From contig QCMN01000010.1 in the NCBI GenBank assembly GCA_003213715.1, forward strand, positions 1-46,073: DNA of 46,073 nucleotides, given 5' to 3'. Position numbers and translations under genes: made by a program. The notes beneath the pieces are model-generated. The model made no database searches. It saw nothing but the letters and a program-made list of their open reading frames with translations, and had not been told where the DNA came from. Source of the stretch: Pelagibacteraceae bacterium AG-422-B15. GTDB taxonomy: Bacteria > Pseudomonadota > Alphaproteobacteria > Pelagibacterales > AG-422-B15. This document shows, piece by piece, positions 36,662 through 45,748 of this stretch; the first letter of the stretch is position 1, and each line of letters begins with the position of its first letter.

Positions 36662-37864
36662 CTAGAGACCCAAGACCATTTTAGCTATGATATTTCTTTG
36701 AATTTCGTTAGATCCTCCATAAATGGATGCCTTACGAAAGTTAAAATATGTACCTGATAGATTAGTAGCATAGTCTGGACCGACATATTCATTACTCAAA
36801 GTCGTACCTAGGTGAGGATTTGCATAATATCCAACGGCTTCCATAGCCAACTCTGTGACAGCTTGCTGAATATCTGTTCCTTTAATCTTCAAAAGAGATG
36901 ACTCTGGCCCAGGACCTTTACCGGCAGAGTCCTTTGCAAGCGTTCTCAATTCAGTATATTCAAGTGCTGATAACTCTAATTCTGCAGCTGCTATTTTTGC
37001 TTTAAATGCTGGGTCTTGTATTAAAGGTTCGCCGTATGACATTTCAGAACTAGCAATCTGTTTTATTCTTTCTATTGCTTTCTTTGATCTTGCAACTCCA
37101 GCAATACCTGATCTTTCATGAGCTAATAAAAATTTTGCATAAGTCCAACCCATATTTTCTTGGCCAATTAAATTTTCTACTGGAACTTTAACATTATCAA
37201 ACCAAGTTTCATTGACCTCATGAGATCCATCCATAAGCTTGATAGGTCTAACAGTTACGCCAGGAGTTTTCATATCAATCAAAAGAAATGAAATGCCTTG
37301 TTGAGGTTTTTCTGCATCAGGATTGGTTCTTACCAAACAAAAAATCCAATCTGCATACTGTGCCATTGTAGTCCAAGTTTTTTGTCCATTAACGATATAA
37401 TGGTCACCTTCCTTCACGGCACTAGTTTTTAGTGAAGCAAGATCCGAACCTGAGCCAGGCTCTGAGTAACCCTGGCACCAAAAAACTTCACCACTCAAAA
37501 TTCCAGGTAAGTGTTGCGCTTTTTGCTCCTCATTTCCGAATGTATAAATTACTGGACCAACCATATTTATTCCAAATGGCATGATATATTGACATTCAGC
37601 TTTTGCGCATTCTTGCTCGAAAATATATTTTTGTGTAGGAGTAAATTCTGCGCCCCCATACTGTTTAGGCCAACTTGGTGCTGACCAACCATTGTGCTTT
37701 CCTAAAATCTTGTGCCAAGTTGTAAGATCTTCTCTCGAGAGTTCTTTACCTAGTTTTCTTTTTGAATTGATTGAGTCTCTAAGTTCTTGTGGGTAATTTG
37801 TTTTGATAAAATCCCTTATTTCACTTTGAAACTTTAAATCTTCATTTGAAAAAGCGGTGTCCAT
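36662..37864 (-). CDS. acyl-CoA dehydrogenase subunit with C-terminal FAD motif
   Basis: A 400-residue acyl-CoA dehydrogenase. Family signatures: FWCQGYSEPGSGSDLASLKT, the flavin-binding segment, and YGGSNEIQRNIIAKMVLGL at the C-terminus (382-400). In medium-chain enzymes the catalytic base sits in YEGT; here that position is Gly383, so the base must come from elsewhere, as in isovaleryl-type and heteromeric enzymes. First gene of a pair with the 392-residue subunit. An AGGAG ribosome site precedes the ATG. The DUF6580-like gene is 63 bp upstream on the same strand, probably a separate unit. Confidence 0.9.
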   Translation of the reverse strand: MDTAFSNEDLKFQSEIRDFIKTNYPQELRDSINSKRKLGKELSREDLTTWHKILGKHNGWSAPSWPKQYGGAEFTPTQKYIFEQECAKAECQYIMPFGINMVGPVIYTFGNEEQKAQHLPGILSGEVFWCQGYSEPGSGSDLASLKTSAVKEGDHYIVNGQKTWTTMAQYADWIFCLVRTNPDAEKPQQGISFLLIDMKTPGVTVRPIKLMDGSHEVNETWFDNVKVPVENLIGQENMGWTYAKFLLAHERSGIAGVARSKKAIERIKQIASSEMSYGEPLIQDPAFKAKIAAAELELSALEYTELRTLAKDSAGKGPGPESSLLKIKGTDIQQAVTELAMEAVGYYANPHLGTTLSNEYVGPDYATNLSGTYFNFRKASIYGGSNEIQRNIIAKMVLGL

Positions 37865-37927
37865 AGAATCTCCTAAAATTGTATTTATAATTATATAATG
37901 TTAAAAAAAAAGCTTTTCAATATTCTT

Positions 37928-38446
37928 TTAGGCCTGTTTTGCGCTAAATTTTAGATGCTTATCAGCCATTAAATATAATATACAAGCGGCCATACCATAG
38001 AGAATGCTTGATAAAAATGTATTTTGCAAAAATGGTAGAGCCATTATGTAGCAAGTGATTAGTCCATTCAAATCAGAAGCATACATTCCTGATCCATACC
38101 AAACAGCAAAATTTGATATTAAATAAAAAGATATTACACCTGCGCTAATTCCTAAAAATGAAGTAGTTAGATTTAACTTTGAATGAAAAAAAGTACCAAT
38201 CAATATACACACGCAAATAGCAAAATAAATTATTGGCATACCAGCATGAAAACCTAAATATAAATCACTGACTAACATTGCTAGAATTGGAATACAATAT
38301 GCCAATACTTTTTTATCAAACACGGCACCTGCGAAAAAGGCCATTCCTAATATTGGTGTGAAATTAGGAGGATGAGGCAGGACTCTGCTTAATGCCAATA
38401 CAAATACTATTGAAATACCAAAAATAATTTTTTTATTAATTTGCAT
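37928..38446 (-). CDS. DUF6580-like membrane protein, candidate vitamin transporter component
   Basis: A 172-residue integral membrane protein with about five hydrophobic helices (7-25, 32-45, 48-65, 72-112 as a hairpin, 140-160). The N-terminal LPHPPNFTPILGMAFFAGA (24-42) resembles the DUF6580 family, whose members often sit beside TonB receptors and cobalamin riboswitches and look like ECF-type substrate-binding components. It follows the riboswitch-controlled TonB receptor after 24 bp and is thus likely under the same B12 control. Role as the inner-membrane step of cobalamin or precursor uptake is inference. No ATPase or BtuCDF gene is in the window. Confidence 0.75.
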   Translation of the reverse strand: MQINKKIIFGISIVFVLALSRVLPHPPNFTPILGMAFFAGAVFDKKVLAYCIPILAMLVSDLYLGFHAGMPIIYFAICVCILIGTFFHSKLNLTTSFLGISAGVISFYLISNFAVWYGSGMYASDLNGLITCYIMALPFLQNTFLSSILYGMAACILYLMADKHLKFSAKQA

Positions 38447-38470
38447 TTAATAATTTATATCTCCTCTATA

Positions 38471-40693
38471 TCAAAAAGTATATCCAAAATTAAAGAATAA
38501 ATTTCGATCTGGTAATGGATATACATTGGATAATCCGTAATGTGCTTCATTATGAAAAGTACTTGAAACCGCATAATCGTAAGCCGCTTCATCAAATAAA
38601 TTGTTTACGCCAAAATTAAGAGTGTAGTTTTTATCAACAAAACTGAAGTAAGAATTTACAATATAGTAATCTGGTATCTGCGGCTCGATATTTTCTTCAT
38701 CATTTGAAACATATTTTTTATCTAAATAATTCAATTCTAAATCAAGAGTTAAATTGTTTCTCACTTCAGTTTCATAAGCTAAACTAAATTGTATTGGTGA
38801 AATAAGTGGTACAGATTTACCTCTTAAATGTAATGTGTCAACACCGCCTAAGAGATTTTGCCATGTATTAGGTGCAAATGCTTCCCCATAAGTACTTATT
38901 CCCGGCGTAAGTGTTCCAGCAGTAAACTCTGCAACAGTATAACTAAAAGATCCCCTTAACTTATTAGATTGATCAAGACTATATCCAAAATCAATATCAA
39001 AGCCCTTACGCTCAATCGGATCTACATTTGTATTTATACCATTTCTATATTGTATTTCATTTGTTGTATCGATCGAATAATAACTAACATCTAAATTAAG
39101 TTTATCTCTGAAATATCTGACTCCAATATCGTAACCCTCAGACTCCTGAGGTTTTAGATCAAAGGTTGTCTTTGGGCTCGAAGAGGCAACTCTTTCATCA
39201 ATATTAGGAATTCGAAAAGACTCGGCATAACTTGCATACAAAGAAAGACCTCTATCTAATTTTTTTTCAAAACCAACATTGAATGCCTGATTGCTCGTTG
39301 TGTCGTTATGAGTTGTCATATCATAAATTACTGGATAAATTCCAAACATACCGTAGTCAATGTCAGCAAAACCAGGAGCTGTTTTATCGATGTCATCACG
39401 AGCTCCAAACATACTTTTTTCATCTCTATACCCTAATGAAATTGTAAGGTCACTTTCATTTACATACGTGGTATTTTGAAAATATAATGATCTGACCTTA
39501 AGATTGGCAAAAATTTGATGTCCCATTGCCTCATCTTCTTTTCTATGTTTGGCTGAATCATAAAAAGAATGTGCAAAGTCATACCCTATGCTTAAGATAT
39601 TGGAGTGAGTTTCATTAACTTGTTTCGTCTCGTATCTGGAATTAAAATTATTTCCATCGATTGTTGTGACTGTATATCTATCACTGTTATCTGGGGTAGA
39701 CGCTGTATTTGCGTTTGCTCCAAAAAAAGATTTATCTGTTTTATCTCTGTAGCCAGCGTTAATAAAAATCTTATTCATATCATTTAAAGGAACAACAACA
39801 CTGGCATTAATCGAGTCCATTTCAGTATTAGCATAATCTACTCGTCGCTCTGTATTACATGAGTCTCCATTTTCTAATGTGCTTCCACCTATGTTTCTTG
39901 CTGTCTTGCTATCTTCGTAGCGGTTACAAATATGGTAATTATAAACTTCACCCCCTTTGATTCTTCCACCTGGGAGATCTTTTTCATTTTCCATCGACAT
40001 CACGTCTATATTTAAAGTTATATCTTCAACTTTATGATTCATATTTAATAAAATATTACTTTCATCAAAATCCGATGCATCTCGGTAGTTACTGTTTGTA
40101 GTTTGAGATCCAAAAAGACCAACAGAACTCTGATCGTTTATTTTAGTAAATAATGATATATCCGCACTTTTATTGCCAAATGAACCAATTGAGGTTTTAA
40201 GAGAATTAATTATATCCTTATTGTTTGTAACGATGTTAATTGCACCTCCGACTGCACCTGAACCATACAATGTCGCGGCTGATCCTCCTCTTATTATCTC
40301 TATTCTTTCAATGCTCTCTGTAGGTATATGAGAGTTTATAGTTGACATATCAACGTCATTGAGGCGTCTACCATTAATTAGAATTAGAGTATTTGATTTC
40401 GCTGTTTCTCCAAAACCCCGCATATCTAATGTGGTGTATACTCCGTCATATCCAGCTGCCGTTGTTCTCGTAGAAATACCTGAATAGCTTTCTATTATTT
40501 TTGGCAAGGATTTGTTTTGATATAATTTGAGTTCTTCTTTTGAAATTATAGTGATATTTGATCCAGCTAAGCCCGATGAAAGTCGAGTGTACTCTTCATT
40601 ACTAGGGTTAATAAGAATTTCCGGCGTTTCAGCAATTAGATTAGTAATAAAAGTTACAAATATAATTATTGAGAATAAAAGTCTTTTGGTCAT
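38471..40693 (-). CDS. TonB-dependent outer-membrane receptor, BtuB-like
   Basis: A 740-residue outer-membrane active transporter. Signal peptide at about 1-21; plug domain about 45-155 with SLPKIIESYSGI, LDMRGFGETAK, LILINGRRLND, IERIEIIRGGSAATLYGSGA and GGAINIVT; then a 22-strand barrel ending in NLFFNFGYTF with a terminal Phe. It lies directly downstream of a cobalamin riboswitch, which is the best evidence that its ligand is cobalamin or a related corrinoid. A GGAGG ribosome site at 40699-40703 precedes the ATG. The DUF6580-like gene follows. Sequence alone does not separate BtuB from other small-ligand receptors. Confidence 0.92.
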   Translation of the reverse strand: MTKRLLFSIIIFVTFITNLIAETPEILINPSNEEYTRLSSGLAGSNITIISKEELKLYQNKSLPKIIESYSGISTRTTAAGYDGVYTTLDMRGFGETAKSNTLILINGRRLNDVDMSTINSHIPTESIERIEIIRGGSAATLYGSGAVGGAINIVTNNKDIINSLKTSIGSFGNKSADISLFTKINDQSSVGLFGSQTTNSNYRDASDFDESNILLNMNHKVEDITLNIDVMSMENEKDLPGGRIKGGEVYNYHICNRYEDSKTARNIGGSTLENGDSCNTERRVDYANTEMDSINASVVVPLNDMNKIFINAGYRDKTDKSFFGANANTASTPDNSDRYTVTTIDGNNFNSRYETKQVNETHSNILSIGYDFAHSFYDSAKHRKEDEAMGHQIFANLKVRSLYFQNTTYVNESDLTISLGYRDEKSMFGARDDIDKTAPGFADIDYGMFGIYPVIYDMTTHNDTTSNQAFNVGFEKKLDRGLSLYASYAESFRIPNIDERVASSSPKTTFDLKPQESEGYDIGVRYFRDKLNLDVSYYSIDTTNEIQYRNGINTNVDPIERKGFDIDFGYSLDQSNKLRGSFSYTVAEFTAGTLTPGISTYGEAFAPNTWQNLLGGVDTLHLRGKSVPLISPIQFSLAYETEVRNNLTLDLELNYLDKKYVSNDEENIEPQIPDYYIVNSYFSFVDKNYTLNFGVNNLFDEAAYDYAVSSTFHNEAHYGLSNVYPLPDRNLFFNFGYTF

Positions 40694-40769
40694 CTTTGCC
40701 TCCAGTTTGAAGTCACCGCAAACAAATTGTCCAAATGATTATCCCGATCACCTGTGGATGACTATGTTT

Positions 40770-40918
40770 TGTTGGTAGGTCTCCTGACTTCTCCATCACT
40801 ACTTAAGCACACCTTCCCGATTGATCAGTGGTATTTGTACTTAAATTCCAAAGTTACAGTTGCGGGTACAGTTAAGGCTTTAAACCTTATTCCCTGTTAT
40901 TCACTTTACGTGAACCAA
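40770..40918 (-). promoter_or_regulatory. cobalamin (AdoCbl) riboswitch
   Basis: Read on the minus strand this has the conserved blocks of the B12 riboswitch in order: GGTTCACGTAAAGTGAATAA then CAGGGAA at 40891-40915, the CCCGCAACTGT core near 40857-40867, CCACTG and GGGAAGG in the middle, and the B12 box AGTCAGGAGACCTACC at 40774-40789. It ends about 80 nt before the TonB receptor start. The expression platform in between has no T-run terminator, so translational control of the GGAGG site is more likely; I could not identify the pairing that would hide it. Confidence 0.93.
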
Positions 40919-40928
40919 CATTAAAACT

Positions 40929-40934
40929 ATTGTA
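40929..40934 (-). promoter_or_regulatory. possible -10 box for the riboswitch transcript
   Basis: TACAAT on the minus strand, a 5/6 match to the -10 consensus, would start transcription near 40922, just before the first conserved riboswitch block at 40915. No good -35 hexamer is visible at 16-18 bp. The position is apt but the evidence is slight. Confidence 0.35.
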
Positions 40935-40961
40935 TATTCGAAATTACAAAGCAAGAAAAAA

Positions 40962-42470
40962 ATGGAAATTTTTGAAAATCAAAAACCTCTTTCTTTTGAT
41001 TTTGACGAGGGTTTAGACAAGGCTCAAATATCTCCAAACGGGTTTAGAGAGTATGATTCACGTTGGCTTTATCCAGAAGAAATAAACAAAAAAGGATTAG
41101 AAATATTTGGTTACAGCCTTGGAAAATATATAAGCAATTCTGAAGGTCAAGGCTCATCTATCGTTATTGGTCAAGATTATAGATCATACAGTACTGAGGT
41201 AAAATACCATCTAACAAAAGGATTATTGACAAGTGGTCTCAAAGTAATCGATGTTGGTTTAGCTTTATCACCAATGGTATACTTTGCCCAACATCACTTA
41301 GATACCGATAGTCTTGCTATGGTAACCGCAAGCCATAATGAAAATGGTTGGACAGGAATAAAGTCTGGAATAGAAAAATCACTTACATTTGGTCCTGATG
41401 ATATAAAAGAAATAAAAACTATTTCTGAAAATAGTCATGATTACATTCCATCGAATAACGGCAGTTACGAGTTTAAAGAAGGTATTCGTGATGCATATCT
41501 AAAATATCTAAAGGGCACACAATCAGTAAAAAGAAATTTGAAAATTGTTATAGCTTGTGGCAATGGAACAGCAGGTGCATTTGCCCCTGATTTGATAAGA
41601 AGCCTTGGATGTGAAGTAATTGAATTGCATTGTAATTTAGATTTTAAATTTCCTAATTATAATCCTAATCCGGAAGATCTGACAATGCTTAATGATCTTG
41701 CAAAAAGTGTAAAAGAAAATAATGCAGATGTAGGATTTGCTTTTGATGGTGATGGCGATCGTCTTGGGGTTGTGGATAATGAAGGTAATGAAATATTTTC
41801 TGACAAAATAGGATTAATGCTTGCAGAGTATTTATCTGAGAAATATTCAAGTTCAAAATTTGTTATCGATGTAAAGTCAACTGGTTTATTTTTTAATAAT
41901 GAGATTTTGAAAAAAAATAATTGCACTGTTGATATGTGGAAGACTGGTCACTCACATATGAAAAGGCGGGTTAATGAAATAAATGCCTTATGTGGTTTTG
42001 AAAAAAGTGGTCATTTTTTCATTGGTAAGCCCTTAGGACTGGGCTTTGACGATGGTTTGAGATCAGCTTCTATGATGATTGAATATTTGGATCACTATAA
42101 AAATAAGATTTTGTCTGAATTATATTCAAATTTGAAAACTTCTTATCAATCTCCAACTATGGCCCCTTTCTGCAAGGATGAGGAAAAATATAGCGTCGTA
42201 GATGAAATAACAAATAAAATAATTCAAGATAAAAAAAATAAAATAAATGTCGCTGATTGTGAAATTGTTGAAACAAATACAGTAAATGGAATTAGATTTA
42301 GCTTATCCAATGGCTCATGGGGGTTGATTAGAGCATCATCAAATAAGCCATCTTTAGTTATAGTTATTGAAAGCCTTGTTTCAAATGAAGAAGTTGAAAT
42401 AATTTTTAAATACATAAACACACTTTTAAATGAAACTGGTAAAGTTGGAGAATACGATCAAAAACTATGA
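40962..42470 (+). CDS. phosphomannomutase / phosphoglucomutase family protein
   Basis: Alpha-D-phosphohexomutase of 502 residues that moves phosphate between C1 and C6 of mannose or glucose phosphates for nucleotide-sugar synthesis. The phosphoserine loop is TASHNENGW with Ser124 (usually TASHNP), the metal loop DGDGDR at 262-267, the sugar-binding FEKSGHFF near 344-351, and a C-terminal phosphate-binding domain with a degenerate RxSxxxP (RASSNKP). This layout fits AlgC/ManB rather than GlmM. It is divergent from the B12 riboswitch transcript and its 3' end overlaps the convergent TauE gene by 6 bp. Exact sugar specificity cannot be read from sequence. Confidence 0.9.
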   Translation: MEIFENQKPLSFDFDEGLDKAQISPNGFREYDSRWLYPEEINKKGLEIFGYSLGKYISNSEGQGSSIVIGQDYRSYSTEVKYHLTKGLLTSGLKVIDVGLALSPMVYFAQHHLDTDSLAMVTASHNENGWTGIKSGIEKSLTFGPDDIKEIKTISENSHDYIPSNNGSYEFKEGIRDAYLKYLKGTQSVKRNLKIVIACGNGTAGAFAPDLIRSLGCEVIELHCNLDFKFPNYNPNPEDLTMLNDLAKSVKENNADVGFAFDGDGDRLGVVDNEGNEIFSDKIGLMLAEYLSEKYSSSKFVIDVKSTGLFFNNEILKKNNCTVDMWKTGHSHMKRRVNEINALCGFEKSGHFFIGKPLGLGFDDGLRSASMMIEYLDHYKNKILSELYSNLKTSYQSPTMAPFCKDEEKYSVVDEITNKIIQDKKNKINVADCEIVETNTVNGIRFSLSNGSWGLIRASSNKPSLVIVIESLVSNEEVEIIFKYINTLLNETGKVGEYDQKL

Positions 42471-43316
42471 TGTTAATGATGCCCATTCAATAAAGAATCG
42501 AATGGACATAAATAAAATAAATAAACCAAAAATAAAACTTAATTTACCTTTGGAGAGATAATGGGCAAATCTTACTCCCAAAGGGGCGCCTATTATTGTC
42601 ATGGGCGTTATTAAAATTAAACCTACTAAACTTACGTATCCATAAGTTAGTGGTAGAGATACATTATTTTGAACTCCAGCTATAATGAAACCAATTGTAC
42701 CAGGAACAGCAATTATTGTTCCAATGCCAGCAGCGGTTCCAATGGCACGGTGTATATCGAAGTTATAAAGTTTTAAGATGGGTATACTTATTGAGCCACC
42801 ACCAACACCTATTATTACAGATAAAAAACCAATTGTTGATCCATAGCCATGACCTTTTAAATTGTTTGGAAATTTATCTGCAAATCTCCATTCATCTTTC
42901 CAAAAGAAAAATTGAAGAGCTACAAAAAATAAGATTATAGAATAAATTAGTATTAGGCTACTACCTTCAAGAAAGGATACTGCTATCGAACCGAAAATCA
43001 CTCCGATCAATAATGACAAAGAAATAAATTTTAAAAAATCTAAATTGACTGAACCTCTTCTATGATGATTTATAGCCGATATAATTGAAATTGGCACAAT
43101 ATTTGCAAGAGAAGTTCCAACAGCCAAGTGCATTCTTATACTCTCATCTACTTCTGCTAGCGTATAGATATAGTATAGAGCAGGTACAACAACTACACCT
43201 CCTCCAATTCCAAAAAGTCCTGCAATAAATCCTGCAAAAATACCAGTACTAACCAATAACATTACAGAAAATAGCAAGTCGCCAGAGGCAACATTGCTAA
43301 ATATCGTTGTAAACAC
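42465..43316 (-). CDS. TauE/SafE-family membrane exporter
   Basis: An integral inner-membrane protein of 283 residues with about eight hydrophobic helices in two inverted halves, each opening with a glycine-rich loop: GFIAGLFGIGGGVVVVP (29-45) and VIIGVGGGSISIP in the second half. The family exports sulfite, sulfoacetate or similar small anions; the substrate here is unknown. The start is taken as GTG at 43316, 7 bp after the upstream dehydrogenase stop; an in-frame ATG 18 codons later (MLLVSTG) is an alternative. Overlaps the phosphohexomutase end by 6 bp. Confidence 0.88.
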   Translation of the reverse strand: MFTTIFSNVASGDLLFSVMLLVSTGIFAGFIAGLFGIGGGVVVVPALYYIYTLAEVDESIRMHLAVGTSLANIVPISIISAINHHRRGSVNLDFLKFISLSLLIGVIFGSIAVSFLEGSSLILIYSIILFFVALQFFFWKDEWRFADKFPNNLKGHGYGSTIGFLSVIIGVGGGSISIPILKLYNFDIHRAIGTAAGIGTIIAVPGTIGFIIAGVQNNVSLPLTYGYVSLVGLILITPMTIIGAPLGVRFAHYLSKGKLSFIFGLFILFMSIRFFIEWASLTS

Positions 43317-43323
43317 TTAGAGC

Positions 43324-44607
43324 TTAGTTTTTGCCAGATGGAAGTTCGTTAAATGGAACTTTTTTATCCGCTCTTTCATCTTGTGGTAACCCAAGAACTC
43401 GCTCTGCAATAATATTACGAAGAACTTCATCTGTACCACCTGCAATTCTCATTGCTGCAGAGAAAAAATATCCATTTTGAAATAAGTTCTTTAATACAGG
43501 GTTTTGATCGTGATGAACCATTCCTGAAGAATCCATTAGTTCAAGCGCATAAGCAGAGACATCTTGCATTTTTGATGCTGTAACAAGTTTGCTTATTGAT
43601 AGCTCTGGACCTGGAGTCTGACCTTTTGATAAAGCAGTAATACTTCTAAATTTTGTATATTGCAAACCACGAGACTGAACATACCAATCGGCCATTTTCT
43701 GTCTAACTTCACTATTTTTGATGGCAAGCCCATCTTCAACTTCTAGTTCTTTTGTTGCTTCAAATATTTGATCAAAATCAAGCCCAGGAGGGTCACCTAC
43801 TGCAAGTCTTTCATTCATTAGTGTAGTAAGCGCAACTTTCCAGCCTTCACCTTCTCCACCTAATCTTTGACTATCAGGAATTCTTACATCATTAAAAAAG
43901 ACTTCGTTAAAATTTGAAGTACCTGATATTTGCTTGATTGGTCTTACTTCTATTCCAGGTGTTTTCATATCTAAATAAAAATAAGTAAGGCCTTTATGCT
44001 TTAACGCAGATGGATCAGATCTTGCAACTATCATTCCATAATCAGCAAAATGCGCCCCAGATGTCCAAACCTTTTGACCATTTAAAACCCACTCATCGCC
44101 ATCCTTTTCTGCCTTCATTTTTATTCCAGCTAAATCCGATCCGGCTGATGGCTCTGAAAATAGTTGGCACCATATTTCTTCACCTGTAATCATTTTAGGT
44201 AAGTATCTTTTTTTATCTTCATCTTTACCCCACACCATCATTGTCGGGCCAAGCATGCCAATTCCAATTTCAAAATAACCAGAAGGAACCAAATAATCAT
44301 GTTCCTCTTGAGAATAGATAACTTGTTGTATAGGCGATCCACCATATCCACCAAACTCTTTAGGCCATAAAATAGCAGCAAACCCTGCTTCAGCTTTTTT
44401 CTTTTGCCATACTTTAGCTCGCTCTAAAGCCTCCTGAGCTGCTTCTTTACCACCCTTTACTGTTTCAGGAGCTCCTGCAACAGCAATCTGAGGGCTTTTA
44501 TCATTAGGCTTATCAGAAATTATTGATCTTTTTTCTGCATTTGCCTCGAGAAAGTCCCTCGCTTCTTTTCTAAATGCAGCTTCCTGCTGTGAATCATTAA
44601 AGTCCAT
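43324..44607 (-). CDS. acyl-CoA dehydrogenase subunit with C-terminal FAD motif
   Basis: A 427-residue acyl-CoA dehydrogenase. LFSEPSAGSDLAGIK, the flavin segment, GGEGEGWKVALTTLMNERL and the C-terminal AGGTDEVLRNIIAERVLGL mark the family. As in the other pair, the YEGT catalytic-Glu position is not Glu (AGGT at 389-392). The N-terminal region has an extra stretch of about 25 residues near 30-55. It follows the 376-residue dehydrogenase after 2 bp, so the two are translationally linked and probably form an unequal heteromer. TauE lies 7 bp downstream. Confidence 0.9.
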   Translation of the reverse strand: MDFNDSQQEAAFRKEARDFLEANAEKRSIISDKPNDKSPQIAVAGAPETVKGGKEAAQEALERAKVWQKKKAEAGFAAILWPKEFGGYGGSPIQQVIYSQEEHDYLVPSGYFEIGIGMLGPTMMVWGKDEDKKRYLPKMITGEEIWCQLFSEPSAGSDLAGIKMKAEKDGDEWVLNGQKVWTSGAHFADYGMIVARSDPSALKHKGLTYFYLDMKTPGIEVRPIKQISGTSNFNEVFFNDVRIPDSQRLGGEGEGWKVALTTLMNERLAVGDPPGLDFDQIFEATKELEVEDGLAIKNSEVRQKMADWYVQSRGLQYTKFRSITALSKGQTPGPELSISKLVTASKMQDVSAYALELMDSSGMVHHDQNPVLKNLFQNGYFFSAAMRIAGGTDEVLRNIIAERVLGLPQDERADKKVPFNELPSGKN

Positions 44608-44609
44608 AA

Positions 44610-45740
44610 CTAAACTATATTCCTTTTCTCAAGATTTGAAATTAAATTTTCTTTCCATTGTCTTGTACTGCCAATATTTAAAGAAAGTAGTTTTGATCTA
44701 CGATAAAACAAGTGGCAATCATAATCCCAGGTAAAGCCAACTCCTCCATGAATTTGAATATTCTCTTTTGCAGCATAATTAAAGGCATCAGAGGCGCTCA
44801 CTCTTGCGCCAGCTGCCGCAACAGGCAATTCATTGGAGTCAGTGCTCAAAGCCCATGCCCCATAGTATGCATTTGATCTAGCTAATTCAATTTTAACATA
44901 CATATCTGCCATTTTATGCTTTAAAGCCTGAAATGAACCAATTTGTCTTCCAAAAGCAAATCTTTCCATTGAATACTTTTTTGCTTCATCCAGAGAAACC
45001 TGCGCTCCTCCAACTTGCTCAAAAGAATACAAAACTGCCGCTCTGTTGAATATATTTTCTGTCATATCCCATGCCATACCTTGCTCGCCGAGCAATTCGG
45101 CTTTTACATTTTCAAATTTAATACTGCAAGCAGGTCGCGTCGGATCAATTGTTTCAAGGCTTGTTTTGCTTACTCCATCTTGATGTAAATCAATTATGTA
45201 TAATGAAAGTGAATTTCTATTTCCTTTATTATCGCTGTTGGCAGCAATTATTAGATAATCAGCGGTCTCTCCATCACTTACAGGTGATTTGTATCCATTA
45301 ATTTTTTCTGATGAATATTCTGTTTTTACATTTGATGGTTTTGGCGTCCCATTTGTTTCGGATAGGGCAAACGTGCCTATTTTTTCACCTGATGCAATCA
45401 ATGGTAAGAATTTTTTCTTTTGATCTTCAGATCCATAGTTTTTAATAAATTCTGCAAATAAATATATTGAGGATGAGAATGGTGTGGGTGCTAGAGATCT
45501 TCCCAATTCTTCTGCTATGACGCATAGTTCCAACATACCGAGACCAAGTCCACCGTATTCCTCTGGAATTGCAGTTCCAGTCCAACCCATTTCGGATATT
45601 TGTGACCATAGTTCTTTATGATAATGCAGTTGATCGTCATCAAGAATTGTTCTTACTGATTTACGATCACACTTGTCGAATAAAAATTTTCTAGCTTGAT
45701 CACGTAGAAGTTTTTGATCATCTGAAAAATCAAAATTCAT
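44610..45740 (-). CDS. acyl-CoA dehydrogenase subunit lacking the C-terminal FAD/CoA motif
   Basis: A 376-residue acyl-CoA dehydrogenase fold protein. EYGGLGLGMLELCVIAEELG near 60-79, FALSETNGTP, FGRQIGSFQALKHKMADMY and IQIHGGVGFTWDYD fit the family. The final part (LLSLNIGSTRQWKENLISNL) lacks the G-x-x-E-[IV]-x-R-N motif seen in its neighbour, the same asymmetry as in the 35440-37864 pair. First gene of the second pair, 8 bp after the acidic-tailed ORF at the right edge and 2 bp before the 427-residue subunit. Confidence 0.88.
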   Translation of the reverse strand: MNFDFSDDQKLLRDQARKFLFDKCDRKSVRTILDDDQLHYHKELWSQISEMGWTGTAIPEEYGGLGLGMLELCVIAEELGRSLAPTPFSSSIYLFAEFIKNYGSEDQKKKFLPLIASGEKIGTFALSETNGTPKPSNVKTEYSSEKINGYKSPVSDGETADYLIIAANSDNKGNRNSLSLYIIDLHQDGVSKTSLETIDPTRPACSIKFENVKAELLGEQGMAWDMTENIFNRAAVLYSFEQVGGAQVSLDEAKKYSMERFAFGRQIGSFQALKHKMADMYVKIELARSNAYYGAWALSTDSNELPVAAAGARVSASDAFNYAAKENIQIHGGVGFTWDYDCHLFYRRSKLLSLNIGSTRQWKENLISNLEKRNIV

Positions 45741-45748
45741 GATAGCTA

